A stretch of DNA of 64,000 bases from Ralstonia thomasii. GTDB taxonomy: Bacteria; Pseudomonadota; Gammaproteobacteria; Burkholderiales; Burkholderiaceae. Below the pieces are notes generated by a model that did not search any database, was not told where the DNA came from, and was given only the letters and a program-made list of their open reading frames with translations. The stretch lies in the NCBI RefSeq assembly GCF_958405895.1, contig NZ_CATZAR010000007.1; one strand, given 5' to 3'. This document shows, piece by piece, positions 33,394-42,749 of this stretch (within the stretch, counting starts at the first letter, position 1; every line of letters starts with the position of its first letter). A program made the position numbers and the translations under genes.

Positions 33394-34554
33394 TTAGAAC
33401 TTGTGGCGGATACCGACCACGGCGCCCAGTTGGTTGCCATCGAACACTTGGTTCTGGTTCGATTGCAGCGTCGAAAGATTCGACGAGGTGCCATTGATGC
33501 CCGCGACGCCCAGAATCGAGCTGCGGCTGTTCTTGGCATAGGCCACGTTCATGTACGCATCGGTGCGCTTGGACAAGGCATAGTCAGCCCCGACCACGAA
33601 CAGCCAAGGATTGCCGACGTTGGTATTCGCATCGTTGCTCGCCAGAGCACCCAGCAATTCGCCGTTCTTGAATGTCTGGTAGTAGGCGGTACCGGTCAGC
33701 GTCAGCGCGGGCGTCGCTTGATAGCCGGCGCCAAGCCAGTACAGGTTCGAACGCAGGTCGCCATTGACACCGGTCGAGCCCAGGTCATGGCTCATCTTGT
33801 ACCAGCGGTAGCCTGCATAAAACTTGGCAGGGCCGACAGCGTAGGTTCCACCGATGGTGGCACGCTGCTCCTTCAGGTCCGCCATGAAACCGTTGGTGAA
33901 GAAGGCATTGCTAGCGCCATTCGACTGGTCATACACCGCACCGACCGCGAACGGGCCGGTGGCATAGTTCAGGCCGGCGCTCCACTCACGGCCCAATTTC
34001 GTCATGCCAGCTTGCTCGTTGCCGTCACGATTGAACGCGTATAGCGCCGATGCCGTCAGGCCGCCGAAGGTACCGACGTACTTGACCGCGTTATCAGCAC
34101 GGCCAGCCAAGTAGGCATCTTGCGAAGCGATTGAATAGCGCGAGGCGATCGCCATCGGGTCGTATTGCAGCGCGAAGTCGTACAGCAGGTTCTGCTGGCG
34201 GCCCAAGGTCAGTTGGCCCCACTGGCCCTGCAGTCCGACGTAGGCAGCGCGACCGAACAGGCGGTTACCTTGCGCCGAACGGCCGTCGTCGATGTCGAAG
34301 CCGCTTTCCAGGTTGAAGACGCCCTTCAGGCCACCGCCCAGGTCTTCAACGCCGCGCAGACCCCAACGCGAGCCGGACATGTTGCCCGACTGCATGCCGA
34401 CGCGGGAGTTGCCTTCCGTGCGAGCAGCATTCGGCGCCTTGTTGACCCACTCAACGCCGGCATCGACCACACCGTACATCGTCACGCTCGATTGAGCGAA
34501 GGCGCCAGCCGAAACCAGGGCGGCAGCAGCGGCCGCAAACAGCTTGATCTTCAT
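33394..34554 (-). CDS. Outer-membrane general porin (OmpC/Omp32 type)
   Basis: 386 residues. The signal peptide is MKIKLFAAAAAALVSAGAFA, and the mature protein starts QSSVTMYGVVDAGVEW, the hallmark of beta-proteobacterial trimeric porins. It has about sixteen amphipathic strands and ends in an aromatic residue (VVGIRHKF), needed for BAM-dependent insertion. It lets small solutes diffuse through the outer membrane. The start 34554 is set by AAGGAAGACGAT. Its 3' end lies at the bidirectional terminator. Confidence 0.92.
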   Translation of the reverse strand: MKIKLFAAAAAALVSAGAFAQSSVTMYGVVDAGVEWVNKAPNAARTEGNSRVGMQSGNMSGSRWGLRGVEDLGGGLKGVFNLESGFDIDDGRSAQGNRLFGRAAYVGLQGQWGQLTLGRQQNLLYDFALQYDPMAIASRYSIASQDAYLAGRADNAVKYVGTFGGLTASALYAFNRDGNEQAGMTKLGREWSAGLNYATGPFAVGAVYDQSNGASNAFFTNGFMADLKEQRATIGGTYAVGPAKFYAGYRWYKMSHDLGSTGVNGDLRSNLYWLGAGYQATPALTLTGTAYYQTFKNGELLGALASNDANTNVGNPWLFVVGADYALSKRTDAYMNVAYAKNSRSSILGVAGINGTSSNLSTLQSNQNQVFDGNQLGAVVGIRHKF

Positions 34555-34604
34555 ATCGTCTTCCTTGAAAAACACTATCGCGAGGATTTGCGATCGGCGG
34601 CCAT

Positions 34605-34633
34605 TATGTATTCCGGTTTCTCATCTTCACCAA
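34605..34633 (-). promoter_or_regulatory. Sigma-70-like promoter of the porin gene
   Basis: On the minus strand TTGGTG (34633-34628) and TACATA (34610-34605) are 17 bases apart. The start would be near 34598, giving a leader of about 43 nt. Confidence 0.5.
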
Positions 34634-34820
34634 TTTCAAAAACAGCCTGTGGTAAATATGAAACCCAAGCATTTGCAGCGAAATTAATCATATGAATCAA
34701 CACCTTGCTATCACAGTTCGAGAACCGTAAGCATGGCTTACGAGAAGGCAATCCCATGGCTTACGCGACGTAATCCATTGCATCAGAAAAATCATCCAAG
34801 CGATGATAAAAATTAAAGTA

Positions 34821-34848
34821 TTAGCACGTGCGGATTTTCGATTATGAT
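34821..34848 (+). promoter_or_regulatory. Candidate promoter of a small RNA
   Basis: TTAGCA (34821-34826) and TATGAT (34843-34848) with a 16-base spacer, on the plus strand, pointing into a stretch without genes that ends in an intrinsic terminator. Confidence 0.45.
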
Positions 34849-34854
34849 TCGGCC

Positions 34855-34927
34855 CGAAGCTTGAATGACAGTTTCACAGCTTCACATCGACTTTAAGAGA
34901 CCGCCTTAAACAGCGGTCTCTTTTTTT
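34855..34927 (+). ncRNA. Candidate 73-nt small RNA with two hairpins
   Basis: The plus strand has no gene here, yet it carries a promoter-like pair (34821-34848) and a textbook terminator: AGAGACCGC (34896-34904)/GCGGTCTCT (34913-34921), followed by a T-run. The predicted RNA of about 73 nt has a 5' hairpin GAAGCT/AGCTTC (34856-34861/34878-34883), a single-stranded middle and the terminator stem. The reading direction is set by the T-run; on the minus strand the same stem is followed by mixed sequence. Its neighbours, a porin and a response regulator, make an envelope-regulating RNA plausible but unproven. Confidence 0.5.
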
Positions 34928-34949
34928 GCCTGTCAATTGCGCCGATGGG

Positions 34950-35534
34950 TCAGGCGGGAAGTCCGACCTTCCTCAAGATGCGATGCTTGAACGTGGACAC
35001 CGTCTTGGGCGAGATGCCGAGGCGCTTGGCGATCTCTGTGTTCCGATGGCCTTCGGCCAGCAGTTGGTTCACACGCATTTCGCGCTGGGTAAGCGTGGCA
35101 AGCCCAGCGCCTTCCGATGGCCCCATCGCAGAGGCGGGAAACGAGAGATAGCCGCGTGCCGCCAGCAACAGTGCCGCCGTCAGCACAGAGGTCGCTTCCG
35201 ATTTCGGCACGTAGGCGTTGGCGCCCGCCAGGAAAGCGAGCCGTGCCTCGTTGCCGGTGGTCTGGGCAGACGTGACGACTAGGCCAATATCGCGGCGCTG
35301 CGCGCGCACGCGACGCACGAGTTCCAGCCCGTCCAGATTTGGCAGATTGATATCAACGATGGCGAGCTTAGGGCGCGCGGAGCGGATCAACTGCAGCCCC
35401 TGCGCGCCATCGGCCGCTGTGGCGACAAGCTGGAGATGCGGCGATCCGGCAAGCAAGGCTTGAATGGATTCGAGGACGATCGGGTGGTCGTCGATGGCAA
35501 CGACCGAATGGAAGGTTGGTTCTGTGGCGGACAT
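34950..35534 (-). CDS. NarL/FixJ-type response regulator (orphan)
   Basis: 194 residues. The receiver domain has acidic residues DD near the N-terminus (VVAIDDHP), the phospho-acceptor Asp in LAIVDINLPNLDG and the switch Lys in NAYVPKSEA. The C-terminal LuxR helix-turn-helix (LTQREMRVNQLLAEGHRNTEIAKRL, written across about 140-170) binds DNA. No kinase lies beside it. Nearest in the window are a PAS histidine kinase at 48941 and another orphan regulator at 42750. Confidence 0.88.
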   Translation of the reverse strand: MSATEPTFHSVVAIDDHPIVLESIQALLAGSPHLQLVATAADGAQGLQLIRSARPKLAIVDINLPNLDGLELVRRVRAQRRDIGLVVTSAQTTGNEARLAFLAGANAYVPKSEATSVLTAALLLAARGYLSFPASAMGPSEGAGLATLTQREMRVNQLLAEGHRNTEIAKRLGISPKTVSTFKHRILRKVGLPA

Positions 35535-35675
35535 GGCGGGCGGTGACTGAGCGGGGTTCCATGTTGCGAGTCACCGGTGCGGATCAGGTTCCGCGCGGTA
35601 CAAGTTTGCACGATTGCCAGTCAATCCTTGTACCGATTGCTACACCACATCATTAGTTCATGACATCTTGCCGCT

Positions 35676-37664
35676 TCAGGCGAGCCGGAACACGTCCACC
35701 GCGCCGCGCAGTTCCTGGGCTTGCTGGCGCAGGCTTTCGGCCGCAGCGGCAGCTTCTTCGACCAACGCAGCGTTCTGCTGCGTCACCTCGTCCATCGCCG
35801 TGACCGCGTGGTTGACCTCTTCGATGCCTTGCGACTGCTCGCGCGACGCGTGGCTGATCTCGCCCATCAGGCCGGCGATGCGCTCCACGCGCGTCACGAT
35901 GTCCTGCATGGCGTCACCGGCGCCGCGGGCGGCTTCATTGCCGGCCTGCACTTCTTCGACCGAGCGACTGATCAGTTCCTTGATCTCCTTGGCGGCGGCT
36001 GCACTGCGCTGGGCGAGGCTGCGCACCTCGCCGGCGACGACAGCGAAGCCGCGGCCCTGTTCGCCTGCGCGGGCGGCTTCCACGGCGGCGTTCAGCGCCA
36101 GGATGTTCGTCTGGAACGCGATGCCGTCGATGATGCCGGTGATGTCGGCGATCTTCTGCGCCGTGGCATGGATGCCCGACATGGTGCCGACCAGCCGCTC
36201 CACGGTCTGCCCGCCTGCGTTGGCCGCCTCGCTGGCGGATTGCACCATGTCGTGCGCGTGGTGCGCGCTCTCGGCGTTCTGGCGCACGGTGGCGGCCAGT
36301 TGTTCGATGCTCGATGCGGTGCGCTCAAGGTTGCCGGCCTGCGCTTCGGTACGCGCGGAAAGATCGGCGTTGCCGGCGGCGATCTGGCCCGTGCTCGACG
36401 CGATGGTCGAGGCGCTGGCGCGCACCTTGTCGACGATGCCCGAAAGGCCGTCGCCAACGCCATTGACGGCGCGCATGACCTGGCCGATTTCATCGCTGCG
36501 CGTGGTGGGCAGGCGGTGCGTGAGATCGCCCGCAGCCACACGCTGCGCGACGTTCACCACCTCGGCCAGCGGCGTGCTCACGGTACGGCGCAGCATCCAG
36601 TACAGGCCGCCGGCCAGCAGCGCGCCGAGTGCCAGACCCAACAGCAGAAAGCGGTTGCGGGCAGCCACCAGATCGGCGTCCAGTTCATCCACATAGGCCG
36701 TACCGGCAATCACCAGTTGCCAATCCGGGTATTGGGTGAAGACGGTCAGGCGCTCGCGCGCGGTGCCAGCTTCCGTGTCGGCCAGCGTGTGGCGCAACGT
36801 GCCGTCCTTGCGCGCGATCATCTCGCGCACCCAGGCCTGGCCGGCCGAGTCCTTGGCGTCGAGCAGGTTCTTGCCTTCGCGGTCTTGCGTGTGGTCGATC
36901 AGCACCTTGCCCTGGTCTGCGCCGGGCTTGCCGTCGATAACGAAATAGCCGCCCGTCTTGCCGATGCCGTGCGAGCGGATTTTGTCCTTGAGCAGCGCCA
37001 GTTCCGAGCGCACGTCCACACCTACGTAGAGCGCGCCGATGACCTTGCCCGAGGCATCGCGCACGGGTTCGTACTTGCTCATGTAGGGCGCGCCAAACAG
37101 CCAGGCCAGGCCGCGGAACGGCTCGCCGGCCATCAGCGCCTTGTAGCTCGGGTGGGCGCGATCAAGCAGCGTGCCGATCGCGCGTTCGCCGTTTTCCTTC
37201 TTGAGCGAAGTGGTCACGCGCACGAAATCGTCGCCGGTCCGGGCAAACACGGTGGCGATCGTGCCGCCGGTGCGCGCGAAGAACTGGTCCGGCACGGTGA
37301 AGTTGAGGTTCAGCACCGTGTCACCGCTCTTGAACGTGGGCGTCGGCTTGCCGGCCACTTCAACGGTCTGCGCCGGATCTACGCTGTACGGCCCGGGCGC
37401 GGCGTCGGCAAAAGCGGTCAGGAAGCGGTCGGCCTCGGTGCGCATGGTGCCGTCGAACAGGCCGATCATGTCGCGCATGGCGGCCTCCTGGTTATGCATG
37501 GCCGATTGTGTATTGGCCTCCAGCATGCGCAGGCTCGATTGCGAGTTCGCCAAGGCAAACATGCCGAACACGAGCACCAGGGCGATCAGGCCAATCACCG
37601 CCAGCCTGGTACCGAGGCTTGTTGGAGGTTGTGAAACCTCAGAAAGGGGCGCAGACGCTCTCAT
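35676..37664 (-). CDS. Methyl-accepting chemotaxis protein with Cache domain
   Basis: 662 residues: a membrane helix (about 20-40), a large periplasmic Cache-type sensor (about 50-320; VIGALYVGVDVRSEL and GKTGGYFVIDGKPG are typical Cache_3-Cache_2 pieces), a second helix, a HAMP domain (about 340-395) and a cytoplasmic signalling domain with the conserved hairpin tip around IDGIAFQTNILALNAAVEAA. It controls flagellar or twitching behaviour through CheA/CheW. The ligand is unknown; many such Cache domains sense organic acids. The start 37664 has AGGAAA upstream. Confidence 0.9.
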   Translation of the reverse strand: MRASAPLSEVSQPPTSLGTRLAVIGLIALVLVFGMFALANSQSSLRMLEANTQSAMHNQEAAMRDMIGLFDGTMRTEADRFLTAFADAAPGPYSVDPAQTVEVAGKPTPTFKSGDTVLNLNFTVPDQFFARTGGTIATVFARTGDDFVRVTTSLKKENGERAIGTLLDRAHPSYKALMAGEPFRGLAWLFGAPYMSKYEPVRDASGKVIGALYVGVDVRSELALLKDKIRSHGIGKTGGYFVIDGKPGADQGKVLIDHTQDREGKNLLDAKDSAGQAWVREMIARKDGTLRHTLADTEAGTARERLTVFTQYPDWQLVIAGTAYVDELDADLVAARNRFLLLGLALGALLAGGLYWMLRRTVSTPLAEVVNVAQRVAAGDLTHRLPTTRSDEIGQVMRAVNGVGDGLSGIVDKVRASASTIASSTGQIAAGNADLSARTEAQAGNLERTASSIEQLAATVRQNAESAHHAHDMVQSASEAANAGGQTVERLVGTMSGIHATAQKIADITGIIDGIAFQTNILALNAAVEAARAGEQGRGFAVVAGEVRSLAQRSAAAAKEIKELISRSVEEVQAGNEAARGAGDAMQDIVTRVERIAGLMGEISHASREQSQGIEEVNHAVTAMDEVTQQNAALVEEAAAAAESLRQQAQELRGAVDVFRLA

Positions 37665-37695
37665 GCTTTTTTCCTGGGGGTCGTCAGTCAAGTTA

Positions 37696-37722
37696 ACAAC
37701 GGATCAACCCAGAAAAGCTTGA
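37696..37722 (-). promoter_or_regulatory. Possible flagellar (sigma-28) promoter of the chemoreceptor
   Basis: On the minus strand TCAAGCTT (37722-37715), an 11-base gap and TCCGTTGT (37703-37696) partly match the FliA pattern. The -10 fit is weak (about half). Confidence 0.3.
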
Positions 37723-37784
37723 GCGCAAACGTTTTGCAGCCCCTTATGTCTGGCAGACCAGACGAGTTTCCGCAATCTCGGACG

Positions 37785-40562
37785 TCATCTGTCGCAGGTC
37801 AGCTCGACGTGCTGAGGCGTGAGCCTGGCGGGGTTGCCCGCCCCCAGTTCGATACGCCAGTCAGCCCCGTGCACGGCGGTCACGTCGCGGCCGTCCACGG
37901 TCGCCCGGCAACGGGTTGCATTGGCAAAGCGGATGAACGGTCGCGTATAGCCGGCAACATCGACCGACAGCGAGCGGCCATCCGCACTGCGCCGCCAGTT
38001 CGACAACCGGCCGCTGGCCTCGCGCACGTAGGGCTGCGTTGGCGTGGTGTTCTCTAGCGCGAAGCGCGCCGAACCACTGGCCAGATGGATATAGGTTCCC
38101 CCCGGGCCCGCAGCGTAGCCGGCCACGTCGCGTGCATCGGCAAGGCGTGGCACGCCGGGTCCGGCCCAGCGCACGGTCCGCAGGTCGCCATTGCCGCGCA
38201 CGACCCAGGCATCGCCGTCGCGGGCTACAGCGTAGGTGCGGAAATCGAGCACCTTGCGAATGTAGTCCGACGCGTAGACCGGCATGACCGGCTGCGCGAC
38301 AGCCCAGTCATACACCTGCCGCAGAGCCGTCACCGAGGCCAGCTTGGTGCCCGAATACATGTGGTAGTAAATGCCGATTGGCTTGAAGCGGTAAGGCTTT
38401 TCGGTCAGCTCGAACGTTTCGATGGCCCGCGAGAAACCGTAATACGGGCCGTGCCAGAGGTTGGTGTAGATGTTCTCGTTCTGGTCGGGCGCAAATACCT
38501 GGAAGAGGCCATCGCCTTTGTCTACGCCCAGCGGCGCCACGGCGGTCCAGCTCGGGTTGGAGCGCGTGATGTAGGTGTCGCCGCCGTTCATGTTCAGCAC
38601 ACCGGCCTCGACGGTCTTTTGCACGGCAATCGGCGGCACCTGGCCGTTGCCGCTCCACAGCAGCACCTTCACCTGCTTGCCTGGCGGGGCGAGCTTGGTG
38701 TTGATGTAGTGGATGGAGCCCGCGATCTCGCGATCGAAGCTGAAGCGGTAATTCGGAATGTTCAACGAGAAGGCGGTGTCGGTGCCTTCGGCCGTGGCGG
38801 CGGAGGCCGGATCGGGCGGGTTGGTGGTGCGCAGCCAGTTGAACGGGTGCGAGAACGTATGGCTGGCCAGCTCCACGTAGGGCTGCGCAAAGAGGGTGCG
38901 CGCGATCGGCTCGAGCTGCGGCGTGAGCTTCGGGTACACGCCGTCGACCGCCACCTCGCCCTCGATGATCGACACGGTGGTCGGCACCTTGTAGCGATCG
39001 AGGATCTCGCGCAGCAATGCCTGGCCGGAGAACTCGCTCGGTGGAAACTCAGTGCGGGAGGCGAATCCGTCGCCGTCGATATGAACGGTCATCAATCGGC
39101 GGCCGTTCTCCGTCGTGGTATCTGGCACGGGCATGGCGGGCAGTTGCAGCGCGCGGCGCAGAAAATCGAGCGGCTGGATCACCCAGCGCGCCTGGTCGAC
39201 ATCGGGCATGCGGAAGACGCCAAACGGCTGCAGCACATAGCCGCCCCACGGCATGATGGCCGCCGCATCGTAGGCGTAACTGCCGGCGGAGAGCCGCAGC
39301 AGCGACTGCGCCCCCGCGACGCTGGGGTCGACCTTCACCCCCACGGCCATGCGCCGGTCGGGATGAGGCTGCAACTCGAAGCCCACCATGGGATCGCGCA
39401 AAACAATGTCAAGCGGCCCCGCCGGCGTGCCGGGCACGGTCTGTAGATCCAGCATCCGCGCCGTGGTGGCATCCATGTTCAGCCCGAACTGGTTGAACAT
39501 CGCCACGCGAACACCGGCGCCCATCGTGCGCCTGAGCCACGATGACCACGTGCCCGGTCGCGATGCGTTGCCGTCGAACCAGGTGACGACGCCGGCATAG
39601 CGGTCGGGCGTCACGGCCGGCAACGGCTTGTTGGCGTCGGCAAATTCGGTGCGATAGCCGAGATAGTTGATGGGCATGGCCAGATAGAGCACCGATGGCG
39701 CGGTGTTGCGGCTGGTGCCGGGCTCCTGGGGTTCGACCAGCAGGACACGGCGCGGCATCACTTCCAGCCGGCCGATGCCGATGAAGTCGGCGCCGGGCGT
39801 GGTGGCGTAGCTGGTCACGCCTGCAGCGCGCGCCATATTGGCGGTCTCACGCAGACAGGTACGGTTGTAGTTGGGGCAGTAATCAAGTGCGACGGCGGGT
39901 ATGCGGTACTGCGCACCGATCTTGCGCAGCGTGGCAACGCGTGCGGCGCGGTCGGCATCGGTCACCTCTTGCAAGCCTTCCCCGCCGGTGCGCTCGCGCA
40001 CCAGCCCGGCCGTCACCACGCCGGACAACTGCGGCGCGAGCGTCTCAAGCCACGCCGTGCCGCCGGCCAGCAGCCTGGTCTGCGGTGCACGCGCATGCAA
40101 CGCCTGGACCAGTGCCGCAACGGCATTGGCGGCATCGGGCGCGCCGCGCTGGAGCGCGTCCAGCCCATCCAGCAGGAAGCCCGCGTAGCCCTGCGCGAGC
40201 AGCGGCGCAAAGACCTGGTCGATCACGTTGGCAGGCCAGGCGCTTGTGCGCATTGCGTCGGTCTGCTGCGTCAGGTCCACGCGAGCGAACCAGAGCGTGG
40301 GCGATGGTTGCTTCGGATCGAAGCTGCCGGCCGTGGCCGGCTCCAGCACGACCCAGTCGAAGGCTTGCAGTTCAGCGACGGGGACATCGCGGCCGTAGTA
40401 GAAGGCGATCTGCGGCTCTGCCGAAGCGGACGTCGTCGGCTGCTGTGCACGAACGTTCGCAACGCCGAGCGCCAACGCCACGGCACCCAGCCACATCGGC
40501 CACATCGGCCACATCGGCCACCGCCACGATAACTTGCTGCCCTTTGCCTGCGTGTCCTGCAT
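37785..40562 (-). CDS. pelA: PelA-like bifunctional glycoside hydrolase/polysaccharide deacetylase
   Basis: 925 residues, close to PelA of Pseudomonas (about 950). The signal peptide (with a WPMWPMWPMW repeat) ends near NVRAQQ. Then comes a GH114-like hydrolase domain (about 45-300; IAFYYGRDVPVAELQAFDW and GFLLDGLDAL), a middle region and a polysaccharide-deacetylase domain (about 510-800) with HIDGDGF as metal motif 1 and ASHTFSHPF as the His-x3-His motif 2. PelA de-N-acetylates and trims the cationic Pel exopolysaccharide. None of the other pel genes is in the window, so this copy stands alone; a homologous matrix system is possible. The start 40562 follows GAGGACCGGG. Confidence 0.75.
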   Translation of the reverse strand: MQDTQAKGSKLSWRWPMWPMWPMWLGAVALALGVANVRAQQPTTSASAEPQIAFYYGRDVPVAELQAFDWVVLEPATAGSFDPKQPSPTLWFARVDLTQQTDAMRTSAWPANVIDQVFAPLLAQGYAGFLLDGLDALQRGAPDAANAVAALVQALHARAPQTRLLAGGTAWLETLAPQLSGVVTAGLVRERTGGEGLQEVTDADRAARVATLRKIGAQYRIPAVALDYCPNYNRTCLRETANMARAAGVTSYATTPGADFIGIGRLEVMPRRVLLVEPQEPGTSRNTAPSVLYLAMPINYLGYRTEFADANKPLPAVTPDRYAGVVTWFDGNASRPGTWSSWLRRTMGAGVRVAMFNQFGLNMDATTARMLDLQTVPGTPAGPLDIVLRDPMVGFELQPHPDRRMAVGVKVDPSVAGAQSLLRLSAGSYAYDAAAIMPWGGYVLQPFGVFRMPDVDQARWVIQPLDFLRRALQLPAMPVPDTTTENGRRLMTVHIDGDGFASRTEFPPSEFSGQALLREILDRYKVPTTVSIIEGEVAVDGVYPKLTPQLEPIARTLFAQPYVELASHTFSHPFNWLRTTNPPDPASAATAEGTDTAFSLNIPNYRFSFDREIAGSIHYINTKLAPPGKQVKVLLWSGNGQVPPIAVQKTVEAGVLNMNGGDTYITRSNPSWTAVAPLGVDKGDGLFQVFAPDQNENIYTNLWHGPYYGFSRAIETFELTEKPYRFKPIGIYYHMYSGTKLASVTALRQVYDWAVAQPVMPVYASDYIRKVLDFRTYAVARDGDAWVVRGNGDLRTVRWAGPGVPRLADARDVAGYAAGPGGTYIHLASGSARFALENTTPTQPYVREASGRLSNWRRSADGRSLSVDVAGYTRPFIRFANATRCRATVDGRDVTAVHGADWRIELGAGNPARLTPQHVELTCDR
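40495..40521 (-). repeat. Three tandem 9-bp repeats in the pelA signal-peptide coding region
   Basis: On the plus strand the unit CCACATCGG occurs three times in a row, encoding Met-Trp-Pro repeats in the hydrophobic leader. In-frame gain or loss would lengthen or shorten the leader without changing the frame. Confidence 0.8.
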
Positions 40563-40682
40563 CCCGGTCCTCGAAAAGTCTGTCCGACATGCATTGTGCC
40601 GGGCGGCCATCCGATTGCAATGTTTGTGGGCCGGGGCGTGCCCGCCGCGATGCCCCTTGGGGGCACATGGCGGGAACCCGGC

Positions 40683-40910
40683 TCAGTAACCGACCACCGT
40701 GTAGTGCGGGAATTCCGCTTCGAACGCCTTCTCCAGGTCGTCGACGCTGGCGACAGCCGACGTGTAGACAACAGTTGTCGAGCCGCTGTCGTAGGCCAGC
40801 GTGACAGCCCAGGTGCCATGCGCCTGGTTGACGCGATCGCGTGCGGCCTGGGCCGCCAGTTGACCCGGGCCGTTATCAGGTTTGGTTCCGTAGACTTTGC
40901 AGTGGGACAT
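40683..40910 (-). CDS. Hypothetical protein (75 aa)
   Basis: A small soluble protein beginning MSHCKVYGTKPDNG, of mixed alpha/beta character with no recognised domain. The start 40910 is preceded by GGAG; the 18-codon extension upstream has no support. It lies 120 bases upstream of pelA on the same strand, but I see no functional link. Confidence 0.6.
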   Translation of the reverse strand: MSHCKVYGTKPDNGPGQLAAQAARDRVNQAHGTWAVTLAYDSGSTTVVYTSAVASVDDLEKAFEAEFPHYTVVGY

Positions 40911-41107
40911 GGCAATCACTCCGAAGATGTGGAAGGAATGCCGCCGGCGCACGGGCAAGGACACGCGCGGTCTGCCTGGTCTGCGTTCTCAACGATACGG
41001 GCGAACAGACGCACTGCCGGCGGGTCCCGCCGGCATGCACCAGCGACACGGCCAGCGTAAAAGCCGGGGCCGCGCGCCGGAATGGTGCGTTCGTCAGGGC
41101 TGACGTT

Positions 41108-41896
41108 CTAGAACGCCGACTTCACCACGCCGCCGTCCACACGCAGCGCAGCGCCCGTGGTGGCCGACGACAGCGGGCTGGCCACGTAGGCAACCAGGTT
41201 GGCGACTTCCTGCGTGGTGGCAAAGCGCTTGATGAGCGAGGTCGGCCGCGCCGTCTCGAAGAAGGTTTTCTCGAACGCTTCGAAGCTCTGCCCGCCCGAG
41301 AGCTTTTCGACAAACGCGTCTACGCCTTCGGAACGCGTCGGCCCCGGCAGCACGGCATTCACCGTGATGGCCGTGCCCGCGGTCAACTCGGCCAATCCGC
41401 GCGAGAGGCCCAGCAGCGCGGTCTTCGTGACACCGTAGTGGATCATCTCCACCGGAATCTGCACGCCACTCTCGCTGCTGATGAACACGATGCGTCCCCA
41501 GTTCTGTGCACGCATACCAGGCAGGTAGGCGCGCGACAGCCGCGCGCCGCTCAGCACGTTCACGTTGAAGAAGTGCTGCCACTCGGCGTCGTCGATTTCC
41601 TCGAACGGCTTGGGGTCGAAGATACCGAGGTTGTTGATGAGGATGTCGACCTTGGGAAAGCGGCCGAGCAGCGCGTCGACCTGGCCCGGATCGGACAGGT
41701 CACCGGCAAAGCCCTCGACCTGGGCGTCGGGCACTTCGGTGCGCAGGCGTGCAATCGCGTCGTCCACGGACGCTTGGGTACGGCCGTTGACGATCACGCG
41801 GGCGCCTTCGGCGGCCAGTGCTACAGCAATGGCATGACCGATGCCCTTGGTCGAGCCGGTCACGAGAGCGAGCTTGTTCTGAAGGTGGAGGTTCAT
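41108..41896 (-). CDS. SDR-family oxidoreductase
   Basis: 262 residues of the classical short-chain dehydrogenase/reductase family: cofactor loop TGSTKGIG (about 13-20), NNLG (about 90), catalytic Ser in VFISSES, and Tyr-x3-Lys in HYGVTKTA (about 155-162). The substrate is unknown. It is divergent from the MarR gene at 42179, with 282 bases between, and is probably its target. The start 41896 is chosen because residues upstream of it are not SDR-like. Confidence 0.85.
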   Translation of the reverse strand: MNLHLQNKLALVTGSTKGIGHAIAVALAAEGARVIVNGRTQASVDDAIARLRTEVPDAQVEGFAGDLSDPGQVDALLGRFPKVDILINNLGIFDPKPFEEIDDAEWQHFFNVNVLSGARLSRAYLPGMRAQNWGRIVFISSESGVQIPVEMIHYGVTKTALLGLSRGLAELTAGTAITVNAVLPGPTRSEGVDAFVEKLSGGQSFEAFEKTFFETARPTSLIKRFATTQEVANLVAYVASPLSSATTGAALRVDGGVVKSAF

Positions 41897-42178
41897 GGCA
41901 TTCAAAAAAGGAAAATGGAGGAGGACGAGCACGCCGCGCCACATGGTGCAAGTTGGTCACGGCGTCGACGTTTCAACCATGATACGAACCGCCTCGCCCC
42001 TTGGCAGCCGCAATCGTTTTGCAGCGGTATCCAACGAGATTTGACGATCGGCGTTGGTATCGATCCCGGCTTGACGGCCTGGGCAAGCGACGATTAGTGT
42101 GCAATGAAGTACGCCCAGCGTTACGGGAACGCGGCGCGCCTTACAAGCCGGATCACCGGCAGAACGGGGAGCACGACC

Positions 42179-42667
42179 ATGAGCATCGACGTACAGACAC
42201 CTGAGGCCGCCGACACCAGCACCAGTGAAGGCGCCTACCAGCTTGACACCATGGACCGCGATACCAACATCGGTAGGCTCGTGCACCGGGTCCGACACGC
42301 GTTGGTGACGCATATCGACAGTGCCCTGGCATCGCTGGACTTGACAGCCGCGCAATGGACGGTCGTCATCTACCTGGCCGAAGACCTGGCCACCACGCCG
42401 GCCGAACTCTCGCGCCTGCTGCACTACGATCCGGGCGCGATGACGCGGCTGATCGATCGGCTGGAGAAGAAGAACATCGTCAAGCGCGCGCCCAGCGATG
42501 CGGACCGCCGCTCGGTGGTGGTCTCGCTCACCGAGCAGGGCCGCGCGCTCTATCCGGAAATCCGGCCGCTAATCATCGACGTGCTGAACCACCTGCTGCG
42601 CGGGTTTTCGCAAACCGAGGTCAAGCAGTTGGAAAACCTGCTGTTGCGCGTGCTGCACAACGCCTGA
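42179..42667 (+). CDS. MarR-family transcriptional regulator
   Basis: 162 residues with a winged helix (about 55-115: LTAAQWTVVIYLAEDLATTP, then LIDRLEKKNIVKRAPSDADRR and SVVVSLTEQGR). MarR dimers repress genes for efflux or detoxification and release DNA on binding small phenolics. It is divergent from an SDR gene. A short dyad CCAACG/CGTTGG (42031-42036/42052-42057) in the shared spacer could be its operator. The start follows GGGGAGCACGACC. Confidence 0.87.
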   Translation: MSIDVQTPEAADTSTSEGAYQLDTMDRDTNIGRLVHRVRHALVTHIDSALASLDLTAAQWTVVIYLAEDLATTPAELSRLLHYDPGAMTRLIDRLEKKNIVKRAPSDADRRSVVVSLTEQGRALYPEIRPLIIDVLNHLLRGFSQTEVKQLENLLLRVLHNA

Positions 42668-42683
42668 TCGGATCAGGCGTTTT
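42660..42683 (+). terminator. Terminator overlapping the marR stop codon
   Basis: ACGCCTGAT (42660-42668) pairs perfectly with ATCAGGCGT (42672-42680) over a 3-nt loop, followed by TTTTC. The left arm contains the stop codon itself. Confidence 0.65.
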
Positions 42684-42749
42684 CGGTTGGGCAGTCTCAG
42701 CCGACAGCGTTGCCGGTGCGCTGGGGCTCGGGCGGGTGCCGCTTAGCGC

